48,229 nt of DNA from the NCBI GenBank assembly GCA_026394015.1, contig JAPKZA010000248.1:1-48229 (forward strand), written 5' to 3'. Shown here piece by piece: positions 8,336-17,561 of this stretch. Source of the DNA: Acidobacteriota bacterium. Its GTDB lineage: Bacteria; Acidobacteriota; Terriglobia; Bryobacterales; Bryobacteraceae. The stretch's first letter is position 1; each line of letters begins with the position of its first letter. The translations under genes were made by a program, and so were the position numbers. The notes beneath the pieces are model-generated. The model worked only from the letters and a program-made list of their open reading frames with translations. It searched no databases and had not been told where the DNA came from.

Positions 8336-11299
8336 ATGCGCCTACTGTCGTTCTTGCTTGTCGCTGTTCTTGCTTCGGCCGCCGACCCGAAGGTGACCTT
8401 TAATCGCGATGTTCGTCCCATCCTTTCGGACAAGTGCTTCCATTGCCACGGGGCGGACGCGAAGTCGAAGGGCATCTCGCTGCGCCTGGACGTGGAAGCC
8501 TCCGCTCGTCAGGCCGTGGCGGCGGGCAAGCTGATCACCCGCATCTCGACCGACAAAAAGGGCCAGCAGATGCCTCCGCCGTATTCCGGCCTTTCGTTAA
8601 CGGCCAAGGAGAAAGAGACCCTTACCGCGTGGGTGGCTCAGGGGGGCGAGTGGCAGCCACACTGGAGTTTCGTTCCGCCGCAGGCTCCCGCGGGCCCGGC
8701 GAGCATCGACCACTTCGTTCGCGCACGGCTAGCCAAAGAAGGCTTGGACCTTCGCCCGGAAGCGACGAAGGAGACGCTGGCTCGCCGTGTTTCGATCGAC
8801 CTTACCGGCTTGCCGCCCACGCCGCAAGAGACCGCGGCGTTCGTAAAGGACTCCTCGCCGAAGGCCTATGAGAAGCTCGTCGATCGGCTGCTTGCTTCGC
8901 CGCGCTACGGTGAGAGAATGGCTGCCCGCTGGCTCGATGCTGCCCGCTACGCCGATACCAATGGCTACCAGTACGACGGAGAACGAGTGATGTGGCGGTG
9001 GCGCGACTACGTCCTCGAAAGCTTCAACAAGAATAAGCGGTTCGATCAATTCGCGCTGGAGCAACTGGCCGGGGACATGCTGCCGAATGCGACCTTTGAG
9101 CAGCGGTTGGCGACCGGATTTAATCGCAACCATCGGGGCAATACCGAAGACGGCATTGTGCCCGAAGAGTACGCCGTCGAATACGTCATCGACCGCGTGG
9201 AGACCACCGGCGCCGTCTTCCTGGGGCTCACGCTGGGTTGCGCCCGGTGTCACAACCACAAGTACGACCCGCTGACGCAGAAAGAGTTCTACCAGCTGTA
9301 TTCGTACTTCAATAATGTGCCCGAACTCGGCCGCTCGATGAAGTACGGCAACTCGCCGCCGCTGATGCCGGCCCCGACCGCTGCTCAACAGCTCACCCTC
9401 GCCGCGCTGGATGCCAAGATCGTCGCGCAGGAAAAATGGTTTGCCGCCCGCGCCCCGCAAATCGACGCGGCACGGCGAGCCTGGGAAACGAACCTGCCGA
9501 ATCAATCGTGGGCGCCGCTGAGCATGCGCAACGCCGAGTTCTTCGTCGCGGAACCGCCGCAGAGTTTCGACGGCTCGAAGGTGATCGCCGATGACAAAGC
9601 CGGCAAGTTCGACATCGATGATCTCTGGTCCGTTTCGGCGTGGGTCGATGGCGCTGGCGCGGTGCTGACGCGGATGGCCGGTGATCGCACCGAAGGCCGT
9701 GGCTATGGCCTCCATGTGAAGGATGGCAAGGTTTTCTTCCACATTACGAGCAATTGGGCCGACGACGGCCTGCGGCTGGAATCGGTCAAAACGCTGGCCC
9801 CAGGTCGACGCCACCACGTCGCCGTTACTTACACTGGCTCGCGTATGGCGGAGGGTGTTCAGCTTTACATCGACGGGGAACTGGCCGAAACGAAGACGCT
9901 GCTCGATACGCTCTATCGGCCGTTCCGCAACGCCGGCGGCGTGTTCAAAGAGCCGCTCCGGCTCGGTGGCGGCGCGGGCAAGGCGCAGCAGTTCAAAGGT
10001 ACGCTCGACGACATCCGGCTCTACTCCCGCGTCCTGACGGCCGAGGAGGTCGCCATGCTGGCCGTCGGCCAACCGCTTGCGGCATTGGCTACCAAAAAAC
10101 GAACCAAGCCCGAGCAGCGCCAAGTGGAGCTCCAGTATCTGGAAACGGCCGCTGCGCCGGAGATCCGGGATGCTTGGCAAGCGCTGTCCGCGTTGCGCGA
10201 GGAACGCGAAAAATTAGAGCGGACGTTCCCGACCGTCATGGTGATGGCCGAATCGGCGAAGCGCAAGCCGACGCATCTGCTGCTTCGAGGCCAATACGAC
10301 AAGCCCGGTGAACTCGTTGAGCCGGGGCTGCCCGCCTTCCTGCCGCAACTCCCGGCCACCGACCGCCTCGGGTTCGCCAAATGGGTGATCGACCCGGCCA
10401 ACCCCCTTCTCGCCCGCGTGACGATGAACCGTTTTTGGCAGAGCTACTTCGGCACTGCGATTGTGAAGACGACGGAGGACTTCGGCCTGCAAGGCGAATG
10501 GCCGTCCCATCCGGAACTGCTCGACTGGCTGGCGACGGAGTTCGTGCGGAGCGGTTGGGATACGAAGGCGATGCAGAAGTTGATCGTGATGAGTGCGGCG
10601 TATCGGCAGTCCTCGCAAGCCACTCCGGAGCTGATTCAGCGCGACCCGGAGAATCGGCTGATCTCGCGGGGGCCCCGCGTCCGCATGCCGGCGGAGATGA
10701 TTCGCGACTCGGCGCTCGCCTCGGCCGGTCTGCTGCACGAACAGCTCGGCGGCCCCTCGGTGAAGCCCTATCAACCGAACGGCCTTTGGAAAGAGGTCAT
10801 CATGCAGGACTTCGACTACGACCAAGCGAAGGGGCCGGACCTTTACCGCCGCAGTCTCTACACGTTCTGGAAGCGAACCTCGGCCCCGCCCATGATGATG
10901 AACTTCGATGCGTCCCAACGGGAGGCCTGCACCGTGAGGGAAAACCGAACGAATACCCCGCTGCAAGCGTTGAATTTGATGAACGACGTGACGTTCGTCG
11001 AAGCCGCCCGCTTTATCGGACAACGCATGATGCAGGAAGGCGGCGCCTGCGCGGAGAGCCGATTGAGCCACGGATTCCGGCTGGTTCTCGGCCGTCTGCC
11101 GAAGCCCGCCGAACTCACGATTCTGCGCAACAGCTTGAACTACCACCTCGACTATTTCGCGGATAAACCAGCCGATGCCAAGTCTTTGCTTTGGCAGGGC
11201 GACACCCGATCCGCCGACCTGCCCGAACGCGAACTGGCCGCTTATCAGGCCGTCGCGAGCCTGCTGCTCAACACGGACGAGTTCGTCACCAAGGATTAA
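8336..11299 (+). CDS. DUF1549/DUF1553 protein with cytochrome-type and LamG-like domains
   Basis: 987 residues, exported (signal [15 protein letters not shown]). Domains in order: a planctomycete cytochrome C-type domain with CFHCH (34-38); DUF1549 (about 122-320) with a second haem-like motif CARCH; a LamG/concanavalin-like insert (about 400-575, with [13 protein letters not shown] and [16 protein letters not shown]); and DUF1553 (about 680-970, with [18 protein letters not shown] and [17 protein letters not shown]). GGAG precedes the ATG. Proteins of this architecture are abundant in planctomycetes and Solibacteres and are suspected to act on polysaccharides, but no activity is established. 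The DUF1501 gene follows after five bases, the invariant partner of this family. Confidence 0.93.
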   Translation: MRLLSFLLVAVLASAADPKVTFNRDVRPILSDKCFHCHGADAKSKGISLRLDVEASARQAVAAGKLITRISTDKKGQQMPPPYSGLSLTAKEKETLTAWVAQGGEWQPHWSFVPPQAPAGPASIDHFVRARLAKEGLDLRPEATKETLARRVSIDLTGLPPTPQETAAFVKDSSPKAYEKLVDRLLASPRYGERMAARWLDAARYADTNGYQYDGERVMWRWRDYVLESFNKNKRFDQFALEQLAGDMLPNATFEQRLATGFNRNHRGNTEDGIVPEEYAVEYVIDRVETTGAVFLGLTLGCARCHNHKYDPLTQKEFYQLYSYFNNVPELGRSMKYGNSPPLMPAPTAAQQLTLAALDAKIVAQEKWFAARAPQIDAARRAWETNLPNQSWAPLSMRNAEFFVAEPPQSFDGSKVIADDKAGKFDIDDLWSVSAWVDGAGAVLTRMAGDRTEGRGYGLHVKDGKVFFHITSNWADDGLRLESVKTLAPGRRHHVAVTYTGSRMAEGVQLYIDGELAETKTLLDTLYRPFRNAGGVFKEPLRLGGGAGKAQQFKGTLDDIRLYSRVLTAEEVAMLAVGQPLAALATKKRTKPEQRQVELQYLETAAAPEIRDAWQALSALREEREKLERTFPTVMVMAESAKRKPTHLLLRGQYDKPGELVEPGLPAFLPQLPATDRLGFAKWVIDPANPLLARVTMNRFWQSYFGTAIVKTTEDFGLQGEWPSHPELLDWLATEFVRSGWDTKAMQKLIVMSAAYRQSSQATPELIQRDPENRLISRGPRVRMPAEMIRDSALASAGLLHEQLGGPSVKPYQPNGLWKEVIMQDFDYDQAKGPDLYRRSLYTFWKRTSAPPMMMNFDASQREACTVRENRTNTPLQALNLMNDVTFVEAARFIGQRMMQEGGACAESRLSHGFRLVLGRLPKPAELTILRNSLNYHLDYFADKPADAKSLLWQGDTRSADLPERELAAYQAVASLLLNTDEFVTKD

Positions 11300-11304
11300 T
11301 CGTC

Positions 11305-12669
11305 ATGCAACGCCGACAGTTTCTCGCCGCCCTCACCGCCCTACTTGCCCAGAACGGCAACGCCGCACCCACCCTGCACCACGCTCCGAAGGCCAAGCGC
11401 GTCATCACGCTCTTCCAGCACGGCGGGCCCTCGCAATTGGACCTGTTTGACTACAAGCCGAACCTGGCCAAGGTCAACGGCGAAGAGCTTCCGGAGTCGA
11501 TCCGGATGGGCCAACGGCTGACCGGCATGACCGCCTATCAGGCCAAGTTCCCCACCGCCGCGAGCATCTTCAAATTTTCCCAGCACGGCCAGTCCGGCGC
11601 TTGGTTCAGCGAACTGCTCCCCCACATGGCCAAGCACGCCGACCAGTGGACGATCATGAAGTCGCTGTCGACCGAACAGATCAACCACGACCCGGCGGTG
11701 ACCTTCTTTCAGACCGGCTTCCAACTCGCCGGCCGGCCGTCGATCGGCTCCTGGATTTCCTATGGCCTCGGCAGCGAGAACCAGGATCTGCCGGCGTTCA
11801 TCGTGATGATTTCGCAAGGGCGGGGCAACTCCCAAGCGCTGGCGGACCGCATGTGGGGCTCCGGCTTCATTCCCACCAACCACCAAGGGGTGAAGTTCCG
11901 CGGGGGCAAGGACCCGGTCCTCTACCTTAGCAACCCGGAAGGTTATAGCCGGGCGGCTCGCCGCCACTTTCTCGATGACCTTGGGCAATTGAATCAACTC
12001 AAGCTTGACGAATACCAGGATCCGGAAATCGCGACCCGCATCGCGCAGTACGAAATGGCGTTCCGGATGCAGGCTTCGGTGCCCGAACTGGCCGACTTTT
12101 CGAAGGAGCCCGAATCGACGTTTGAACTCTACGGCCCGGAATCCCGGAAGCCCGGAACCTTTGCCGCCAACTGCATCCTGGCGCGTCGGTTGGCCGAACG
12201 CGGGGTTCGTTTCATCCAGCTTTTCCATCGCGGCTGGGACCAGCACGGCAGCCTGCCGAAGCAGATCCGCTGGCAGTGCGAGGATACCGACCAGCCGTCC
12301 GCGGCGCTGATCACAGACCTCAAGCAACGCGGTTTGCTGGACGATACGGTCGTCCTTTGGGGCGGGGAATTCGGACGGACGGTTTATTCGCAGGGCACCC
12401 TGACGGCGACCGACTACGGCCGGGACCACCATCCGCGGTGCTTCACGATGCTGGCCGCCGGCGGCGGCTTCAAGCCCGGAACCTCGTACGGCGAGACCGA
12501 CGATTACAGCTACAACGTGGCGAAGGATCCGATGGATGTCCACGATCTCCACGCCACGCTCATGCATAATCTCGGAGTCGACCACACGAAGCTAACGTTC
12601 AAATTCCAGGGTCGCCACTACCGGCTGACCGACGTGCATGGCCGGGTGATCCGGCCCTTGTTGGGCTAG
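11305..12669 (+). CDS. DUF1501 protein (sulfatase-like fold), Tat-exported
   Basis: 454 residues starting [16 protein letters not shown], a Tat-like leader. The start is placed at 11305 because AAGGA lies 9 bases upstream and the signal then begins at residue 1; the frame is open to 11191 but that part lies within the preceding gene. Hallmarks of DUF1501 are [57 protein letters not shown] and [17 protein letters not shown]. The fold is related to alkaline phosphatase/sulfatase enzymes. It is coupled to the DUF1549/DUF1553 gene. Its TAG stop interlocks with the stop of a small minus-strand gene. Confidence 0.93.
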   Translation: MQRRQFLAALTALLAQNGNAAPTLHHAPKAKRVITLFQHGGPSQLDLFDYKPNLAKVNGEELPESIRMGQRLTGMTAYQAKFPTAASIFKFSQHGQSGAWFSELLPHMAKHADQWTIMKSLSTEQINHDPAVTFFQTGFQLAGRPSIGSWISYGLGSENQDLPAFIVMISQGRGNSQALADRMWGSGFIPTNHQGVKFRGGKDPVLYLSNPEGYSRAARRHFLDDLGQLNQLKLDEYQDPEIATRIAQYEMAFRMQASVPELADFSKEPESTFELYGPESRKPGTFAANCILARRLAERGVRFIQLFHRGWDQHGSLPKQIRWQCEDTDQPSAALITDLKQRGLLDDTVVLWGGEFGRTVYSQGTLTATDYGRDHHPRCFTMLAAGGGFKPGTSYGETDDYSYNVAKDPMDVHDLHATLMHNLGVDHTKLTFKFQGRHYRLTDVHGRVIRPLLG

Positions 12670-12788
12670 CTTTCCATTTCGGTGAGCAGGTCGTTCAGGA
12701 GCCGCTCAACCTGCCAAAGGTCGACGGTGGCGGGATAATCCACCATCGGCTCTTCAGCCTCCTCGGTTTGCCACTCTTGGGTCGTCAT
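12666..12788 (-). CDS. 40-residue acidic protein, unknown
   Basis: An open frame of 40 residues, starting [20 protein letters not shown] and ending in an amphipathic helix [18 protein letters not shown]. It is strongly acidic and has no signal or membrane span. Its TAG stop overlaps the stop of the DUF1501 gene over CTAG at 12666-12669, the same interlock seen at four undoubted gene pairs in this window, which is the main reason to believe it. AGAGAG lies about 9 bases before the ATG. It might be a small regulator or an adaptor; nothing in the sequence decides this. Confidence 0.5.
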   Translation of the reverse strand: MTTQEWQTEEAEEPMVDYPATVDLWQVERLLNDLLTEMES

Positions 12789-13033
12789 ATCGATCAATCT
12801 CTCTATTGGTAAACGCGCAAACGGAGGCGAATGTTCCTCACGTCAGAAACAAATATTTGGGGACCGTAACCGCGGGCTCGCGACTACAACTCGACTGCGC
12901 TCATAGTCGCAGGAGTTAGGTCCAACTTACTCAGTATAGCTCAAAAAACGTTAACCTGCTGTTGATAGTGCGTTCTCAGTGGATGGCGGCGTCCTGCGCC
13001 GCGTCCCAACACGGTGATAACGTAGTAAACGCT
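12789..13033. other. divergent intergenic region, no gene seen
   Basis: 245 bases between the small acidic ORF and the zinc dehydrogenase. It is locally AT-richer than its surroundings (around 12845-12860 and 12930-12970) and must hold promoters in both directions, but no convincing -35/-10 pair was found. A 7-base inverted repeat (GCGACTA at 12880-12886, TAGTCGC at 12904-12910) encloses a 17-base loop and could be an operator half-site pair or a weak hairpin. Confidence 0.5.
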
Positions 13034-14065
13034 ATGCAAGCACTGGTGTTGAAAGAGTATTTAAACCTGGAAGTCGTCGAATTTCCGGAACCGGAATTAG
13101 GTCCGGAGGACGTTTTGATCCGTGTGGGAGCCTGCGGGATTTGCGGCAGTGACGTCCACGGCTGGGACGGAAGCACGGGCCGCCGTATTCCGCCGCTCGT
13201 GATGGGCCATGAGGCCGCTGGATCCATTGCCAAGGTCGGCAGTGCGGTCACCGCTTGGAAGGAAGGCGATCGCGTCACCTTCGATTCCACCGTCTCTTGC
13301 GGCAAGTGCCACTTCTGCCGCGCCGGCCAGGTTAACCTTTGCGACAACCGCATGGTCCTCGGCGTCTCTTGTGGCGATTATCGCCGTCACGGTGCTTTCG
13401 CCGAGTTCGTCTCGGTGCCGCAGCACATCCTGTACGGCCTTCCCGATAGCGTCAGCTATGAGCACGCGGCCCTGATCGAAGCCATCTCGATCGGCGTCCA
13501 TGCGGTCCGCCTCACTCCGATTGAACTCGGGGATACGGCCGTCGTGGTTGGCGCGGGCATGATCGGTTCGCTGACCTTGCAAGCGGCGAAAATCGCCGGC
13601 TGCGCGCGGGTTTTTGCGGTCGATACCAACAACGAAAAGCTGGCCATGGCCAAGCGGTTAGGCGCCACCGCAACATTCAATCCGTTGGAATGCGACGTGG
13701 CGGCCGAGATCAAGAAGCTCACGGGCGGTCGTGGCGCCGACGTGGCGCTGGAGTGCGTCGGGGCCACGGACCCGATCAAAACGGCCATCGCCTGCGTCCG
13801 CAAGGGCGGCGCGGTAACGCTGATCGGCAACATCACCCCGAACATCGATCTGCCTCTGCAACAGGTGGTTACCCGCGAGATTCGCTTGCAGGGCACTTGC
13901 GGCTCCTCTGGCGAATACCCGGCTTGTATCGAACTTCTGGCCAGCGGGATGATCCAGGTCGACCCTATCATTTCAGCGAAAATCACGTTGGCGGAGTCGC
14001 CGGCTTATTTCCAGCGGCTCTACGACGGGGAACCCGGATTGATGAAAGTCCTTGTCCAACCTTAG
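13034..14065 (+). CDS. zinc-dependent medium-chain dehydrogenase
   Basis: 343 residues from the ATG at 13034 (MQALVLKEYLNLEV); the frame is open back to 12962 but the extra residues are not family-like. Catalytic zinc ligands are C37 in CGICGSD and H59/E60 in MGHEAAG. The four structural-zinc cysteines are C89, C92, C95 and C103. The nucleotide-binding glycines are in VVGAGMIGS. It belongs with sorbitol, threonine and galactitol-phosphate dehydrogenases; the substrate is probably a polyol or sugar acid given uxaC, uxaA and the enolase-superfamily gene nearby, but this is inference. It appears to be monocistronic. Confidence 0.88.
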   Translation: MQALVLKEYLNLEVVEFPEPELGPEDVLIRVGACGICGSDVHGWDGSTGRRIPPLVMGHEAAGSIAKVGSAVTAWKEGDRVTFDSTVSCGKCHFCRAGQVNLCDNRMVLGVSCGDYRRHGAFAEFVSVPQHILYGLPDSVSYEHAALIEAISIGVHAVRLTPIELGDTAVVVGAGMIGSLTLQAAKIAGCARVFAVDTNNEKLAMAKRLGATATFNPLECDVAAEIKKLTGGRGADVALECVGATDPIKTAIACVRKGGAVTLIGNITPNIDLPLQQVVTREIRLQGTCGSSGEYPACIELLASGMIQVDPIISAKITLAESPAYFQRLYDGEPGLMKVLVQP

Positions 14066-14131
14066 AGCCCAGCTTTAGAACAAAAGCAGTACAAAATGTT
14101 TCGCGAGAAATTCACCTCGATTTGAACTGGT

Positions 14132-14171
14132 AGTCATGGCGTTTGCCGCATTCTAGGGATGCGCCATGACT
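14132..14171. promoter_or_regulatory. 10-base inverted repeat spanning a start codon
   Basis: AGTCATGGCG at 14132-14141 is repeated as its exact reverse complement CGCCATGACT at 14162-14171, with 20 bases between. The right arm contains the ATG (14166-14168) of the next gene. In RNA this would form a 10-pair stem that hides the start codon; in DNA it could be an operator. A smaller GCAT/ATGC pair lies within the loop. A role in controlling translation is inferred. Confidence 0.5.
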
Positions 14172-14933
14172 GCGACCTCTCGCCGAAACTTCCTCGCCCT
14201 TGCCGCTGCGCTGCTTTCCCCCGCGGCTGCTGAGTCGCGCTCGACGACGGCCTACCGGATCGATGCGACGATCCTGGCTTTGGGCATGCCTGTTTATAAA
14301 CGGCGCGGGGCGGGCTGCGCCTTCGTCCACGTTCGCCAGGAGCATGGAGCCGTCCATCTGCAGTTTGCCGCGGGCTCGTGGCCGGAGCAGGCGCGCGGCC
14401 TGAATCGCTATGGCTCGCTGGAAGAGTCGGTGACGGCCCACGGTGCTTCCTGGTTCGGCTTTATGACTTCCTCGCCCGATAAAGAAGTCCGCCATCGCGA
14501 CGCTCAGCCCTGCACGGCCACCCGGGGTCGTCTATCGCCCTTCCGCGCCGAAATCGAAACGATGCGATTGCAACTGGCCCCAGACCTCACCTGGAGCCGC
14601 AGCGAAGAGCTCTACCGTCGGGTCAACAGCTCGTGGCGCCCGGAACCGGCCCAGCAGCTTCCGTTGCGATCGGCCGAGCCAAAGCCATTCCTCCATGCCG
14701 TTCGCGCCGGTCTGCTCCAAGCGCGGAACCACTTCCGAACCGAGTTCTATCACAACGCCCAGCCGGGCCAACTTGAACTGCACCGCGATGGCGAACTCGT
14801 CCACGGGCGAATCACAATCGCGCAGAAGGCAACCGCCTTCCGACTCTGGACGAGCGAAGGCTCAGAGATTCCGTTCCGGATCGAGTACGAGCCGATGCGC
14901 CTGCTCCGCTTGACGATGGAGCGCGAAAGCTAA
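14166..14933 (+). CDS. Tat-exported protein, unknown function
   Basis: 255 residues starting MTATSRRNFLALAAALLSPAAA, a twin-arginine signal (RRNFLAL). The mature part has no family I recognise. It contains beta-rich stretches (GCAFVHVRQEHGAVHLQFAAGSW, GQLELHRDGELVHGRITI), aromatic residues and few cysteines, and ends LRLTMERES. It is probably folded in the cytoplasm and exported to the periplasm. It lies 100 bases after the dehydrogenase and carries an inverted repeat over its start. Its TAA stop interlocks over CTAA (14930-14933) with the convergent nitrilase-like gene. Confidence 0.7.
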   Translation: MTATSRRNFLALAAALLSPAAAESRSTTAYRIDATILALGMPVYKRRGAGCAFVHVRQEHGAVHLQFAAGSWPEQARGLNRYGSLEESVTAHGASWFGFMTSSPDKEVRHRDAQPCTATRGRLSPFRAEIETMRLQLAPDLTWSRSEELYRRVNSSWRPEPAQQLPLRSAEPKPFLHAVRAGLLQARNHFRTEFYHNAQPGQLELHRDGELVHGRITIAQKATAFRLWTSEGSEIPFRIEYEPMRLLRLTMERES

Positions 14934-16225
14934 CGCAGCGCGCCCGGCGTCGGCACGGCGACGTCCATGCGCAACTCTTTCAACCGCCGCGTACGCATCT
15001 CGCCCAACCACTGCCAGTTGTACTGTTTGGCCAGGTCGACCGTCGCGGTGGCGGCAGCGCCTTGCTCGCGGGCCTGGGCGAGCCGTTCGCCCATCGGGTC
15101 CATGATGTAGGTCGGATGGTCGTAGCCGCTCGTCACGAGGAATACCCCGTTCTCAATCGCTCGCGCCTTAGCCAACGTTTCGTCACCGCCCCAGATCGGC
15201 ATCAGAATCATCTCGGCCCCTTGGTTGGCAAGCGCCCGAGCCGGTTCGGCGAAGAACACGTCGTAGCAAATCATCAGGCCCACCGTGCCAAAGTCGGTCT
15301 TGAAAACCGGGAAATGCGTCCCTGGAGTTAGCCCCTTTTCGACCTCTTCGCGCGGCAGATACACCTTTCGGTACTTGCCGGCCAACTCGCCATTCCGATC
15401 GATCAGCACGGCCGTGTTGTACATCACGTGGCCTTCGCGTTCATAGATGCCGGCGATGATGTACGACTTCCGCGCTCGCGCCACCGCGCTCAAAGCCTTT
15501 GTCGTCGGCCCGGGAATCGTCTCTGCCACCTCCAAGATCGTCTTCGGCGTGCCGACGATGCTGATGCCTTCCGGCAGCAGAATCACGTCGGTGTTGGCCG
15601 GGACGGACTTGCCAATCGCCGCGATGAATTGGCTCACGCTTTCTTCGCTCCCGCTGGTTTGGCGCGGCCGCAGGTTCACCGTCGCGATGTTCACCTTCCG
15701 CGCGCTGGGCGGTGAAATCCGTTCGAGCGAAATCTCGTCCCACCACACCGTTCCCTGCGGCGCGTTCGCCAGCAGCAGTTCGACGATCACGGACGCTGCG
15801 CCGGTTGGTGCCTGGGTCTCCGCCGTAAGCTCGTTCCACTCATTTTGCCGCCGCGTCCACGGGATATAGGCTGGTTCGCCCACCCGCCTCTCCGCGGCGT
15901 TCCGCCAGTCGAGACGGGCCACCACTTGCCAGTTCTCTGCCATCACGCTCTCGGCCTTGTAGAAGGCCCGCAGGCGGACCCAGGCGCCGCCCTCCAGCCC
16001 GCTGACCTGCTTCTGCCATCCGCCGTACGCCGCCACGTTGCTGGCCCCGTTGATCGCCAGCGATCCTCGGCCGCCCCGGCTCACCTGCGTATCGATAAAC
16101 GTCCGCGGCATGGTCTCCGGTCGGTGACTCCACGTCGTCCACTCCCCGGGGGCGAAGGCCGACTGCTGGAGCAGCACCTGCGCTTGCAGGGGAATGGTTA
16201 GACCAAGAAGAAGCCAGATCCTCAT
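14930..16225 (-). CDS. exported nitrilase-superfamily amidohydrolase with N-terminal beta domain
   Basis: 431 residues. After a signal peptide (MRIWLLLGLTIPLQAQ) comes a beta-rich, galactose-binding-like domain (about 20-170, ending VWWDEISLER), then a carbon-nitrogen hydrolase domain (about 175-415). The catalytic triad is visible: Glu in LLPEG, Lys in YRKVYLP and Cys in MICYDVFF. Members hydrolyse non-peptide C-N bonds. Most nitrilase-fold enzymes are cytoplasmic and lack the extra domain, so an extracytoplasmic amidase acting on a polymer or amide-sugar is plausible. It is 9 bases downstream of the enolase-superfamily gene on the same strand, so the two may be co-transcribed. Confidence 0.87.
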   Translation of the reverse strand: MRIWLLLGLTIPLQAQVLLQQSAFAPGEWTTWSHRPETMPRTFIDTQVSRGGRGSLAINGASNVAAYGGWQKQVSGLEGGAWVRLRAFYKAESVMAENWQVVARLDWRNAAERRVGEPAYIPWTRRQNEWNELTAETQAPTGAASVIVELLLANAPQGTVWWDEISLERISPPSARKVNIATVNLRPRQTSGSEESVSQFIAAIGKSVPANTDVILLPEGISIVGTPKTILEVAETIPGPTTKALSAVARARKSYIIAGIYEREGHVMYNTAVLIDRNGELAGKYRKVYLPREEVEKGLTPGTHFPVFKTDFGTVGLMICYDVFFAEPARALANQGAEMILMPIWGGDETLAKARAIENGVFLVTSGYDHPTYIMDPMGERLAQAREQGAAATATVDLAKQYNWQWLGEMRTRRLKELRMDVAVPTPGALR

Positions 16226-16234
16226 ATCGCCACT

Positions 16235-17380
16235 CTACCAGTTCGTCAGCGATCCATCGGGCCGCCGCAGCATCGGCGTCAGCGAGTACCGATCTTTGTG
16301 ATCGCCAATCAGTTGCAGCTGTTGGGTGTCCACTTCGACGCCCAAACCCGGGCGCTCGTTCGGCCACAGCTTTCCGTTCTTCAGGTCGTAGCTCTGGCTC
16401 AGGTACGGCCACTTTCGCGTCCCGCCCATCACCATTTCCATCAGCACCGGCCCGGCGAACGCCGCTGAGCAGTGCACCATCGCCGCTTCGGAGATGGGCC
16501 CGGTGAAGTAGTCGATCAGGTGTTGCTCGATCAGTTCGTTCCACTCCCATTTCGGCCCAAACTGCTCGCCCACCGCAATCGGCACCTTCACCTGATGCCG
16601 GAGCGTCCGGTAAACGCCCGGGTTCTCACTCCGCACGAGGTCCTCAACGAAGTAGGGCCGCAACGGCTCCAACTTGTTGGCCAGCGTTATGGCGTCCGGC
16701 ATATCCAACTCGGTATGGAAATCGATGCACCAAGCCCCGTCCTTGCCGACGCCTTCCCGGACCTGCTGACACAGCTCATAAACCCGGTTTACCGTCTCGA
16801 ACCGATCCATCACCCCGGCTCGCACGTCGGTCGAAATCCGGTAGGCGCGGTACCCCGCGTCGACGCAGGCCTTGGCGACCTCCTTCGGCGTACCCGGGGC
16901 CGGATAGCCGGTCGAATAGCATTCGATGTATTCGCGCGCCTGCCCGCCGAGCAACTGATAGACCGGCACCCCGAGCGCCTTACCCTTGAGATCCCACAGT
17001 GCCACGTCCAGCGCGCCCAGCGCGTGCACCTTCTCCCGACCCGCCGGGTAGAAATACGACCGATACATCGTCTGCCACAACCGGTCCGTCCGGAACGGAT
17101 CCTCGCCGATCAACAGTCCCGCGCACTGCTCCATCGTATCCCCGGCTCCGCCCTCGCCGACGCCGATCAGGCCCGAATCGGTCTCTACCAGCACGACGTT
17201 CGTGCTTTGATTAAACAGCGGTTGCCGGGTATTCGGCCGTCCGGCGGCGTCGGTCGGTGTCTTGTAGTACCGAATGCGCGTAATCTTCGTCTTCGGAAGG
17301 CCGAGGGCGTCGGCGCGGTCAGCCAAGGTGAGTGCGCCGGCGGTGCCGAGGCAAGCGTTAAGAAATGCTCTGCGATTCAT
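16235..17380 (-). CDS. enolase-superfamily (mandelate racemase/galactonate dehydratase-like) protein, internally shortened
   Basis: 381 residues from the ATG at 17380, with a Tat-like leader (MNRRAFLNACLGTAGALTLA). The capping domain and barrel are of the mandelate racemase/D-galactonate dehydratase group: GALDVALWDLKGKALGVPVYQLLGG, metal ligands D220 (with H222 in DFH), E246 (VEDLV) and E272 (GEQF). After LIDY (288-291) the chain passes straight to FTGPISEAAMVHC. Relatives that I remember carry about 30 residues here, covering barrel strands 6-7 and a Pro-His catalytic segment. The frame is intact, so this would be an in-frame deletion near base 16508. Activity is therefore doubtful. It would be co-transcribed with the nitrilase-like gene. 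Confidence 0.82.
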   Translation of the reverse strand: MNRRAFLNACLGTAGALTLADRADALGLPKTKITRIRYYKTPTDAAGRPNTRQPLFNQSTNVVLVETDSGLIGVGEGGAGDTMEQCAGLLIGEDPFRTDRLWQTMYRSYFYPAGREKVHALGALDVALWDLKGKALGVPVYQLLGGQAREYIECYSTGYPAPGTPKEVAKACVDAGYRAYRISTDVRAGVMDRFETVNRVYELCQQVREGVGKDGAWCIDFHTELDMPDAITLANKLEPLRPYFVEDLVRSENPGVYRTLRHQVKVPIAVGEQFGPKWEWNELIEQHLIDYFTGPISEAAMVHCSAAFAGPVLMEMVMGGTRKWPYLSQSYDLKNGKLWPNERPGLGVEVDTQQLQLIGDHKDRYSLTPMLRRPDGSLTNW

Positions 17381-17422
17381 GCTTGAGCTAGCATATCTCA
17401 GCCTTCCGTCCTGCAACGCGAA

Positions 17423-17444
17423 GGGCCCCGCGGTAGCGGGGCCC
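17423..17444 (-). terminator. GC-rich hairpin downstream of tRNA-Phe
   Basis: GGGCCCCGC and GCGGGGCCC form a perfect 9-pair stem with a 4-base loop. It lies 24 bases beyond the 3' end of the tRNA on the tRNA strand. There is no run of T after it on either strand, so it may mark processing or a Rho-assisted end rather than a classic intrinsic terminator. Confidence 0.5.
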
Positions 17445-17468
17445 TAGCTCGATCTCTTCGGAAGAATG

Positions 17469-17544
<76 letters not shown>

Positions 17545-17561
17545 ACGACCCCTCTAAGCTA

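Noticed and set aside
8729-10180. 483-codon minus-strand open frame opposite the DUF1549/DUF1553 gene
   Set aside because: No family resemblance, and it lies wholly inside a well-supported gene.
12880-12910. Riboswitch or small RNA upstream of the zinc dehydrogenase
   Set aside because: Only a 7-pair stem with a long loop is visible, with no recognisable aptamer core or terminator.
17423-17444. Hairpin as a classical intrinsic terminator or attachment site
   Set aside because: No T-run follows on either strand, and no integrase or repeated tRNA end lies nearby, so an integration site at tRNA-Phe is not supported.
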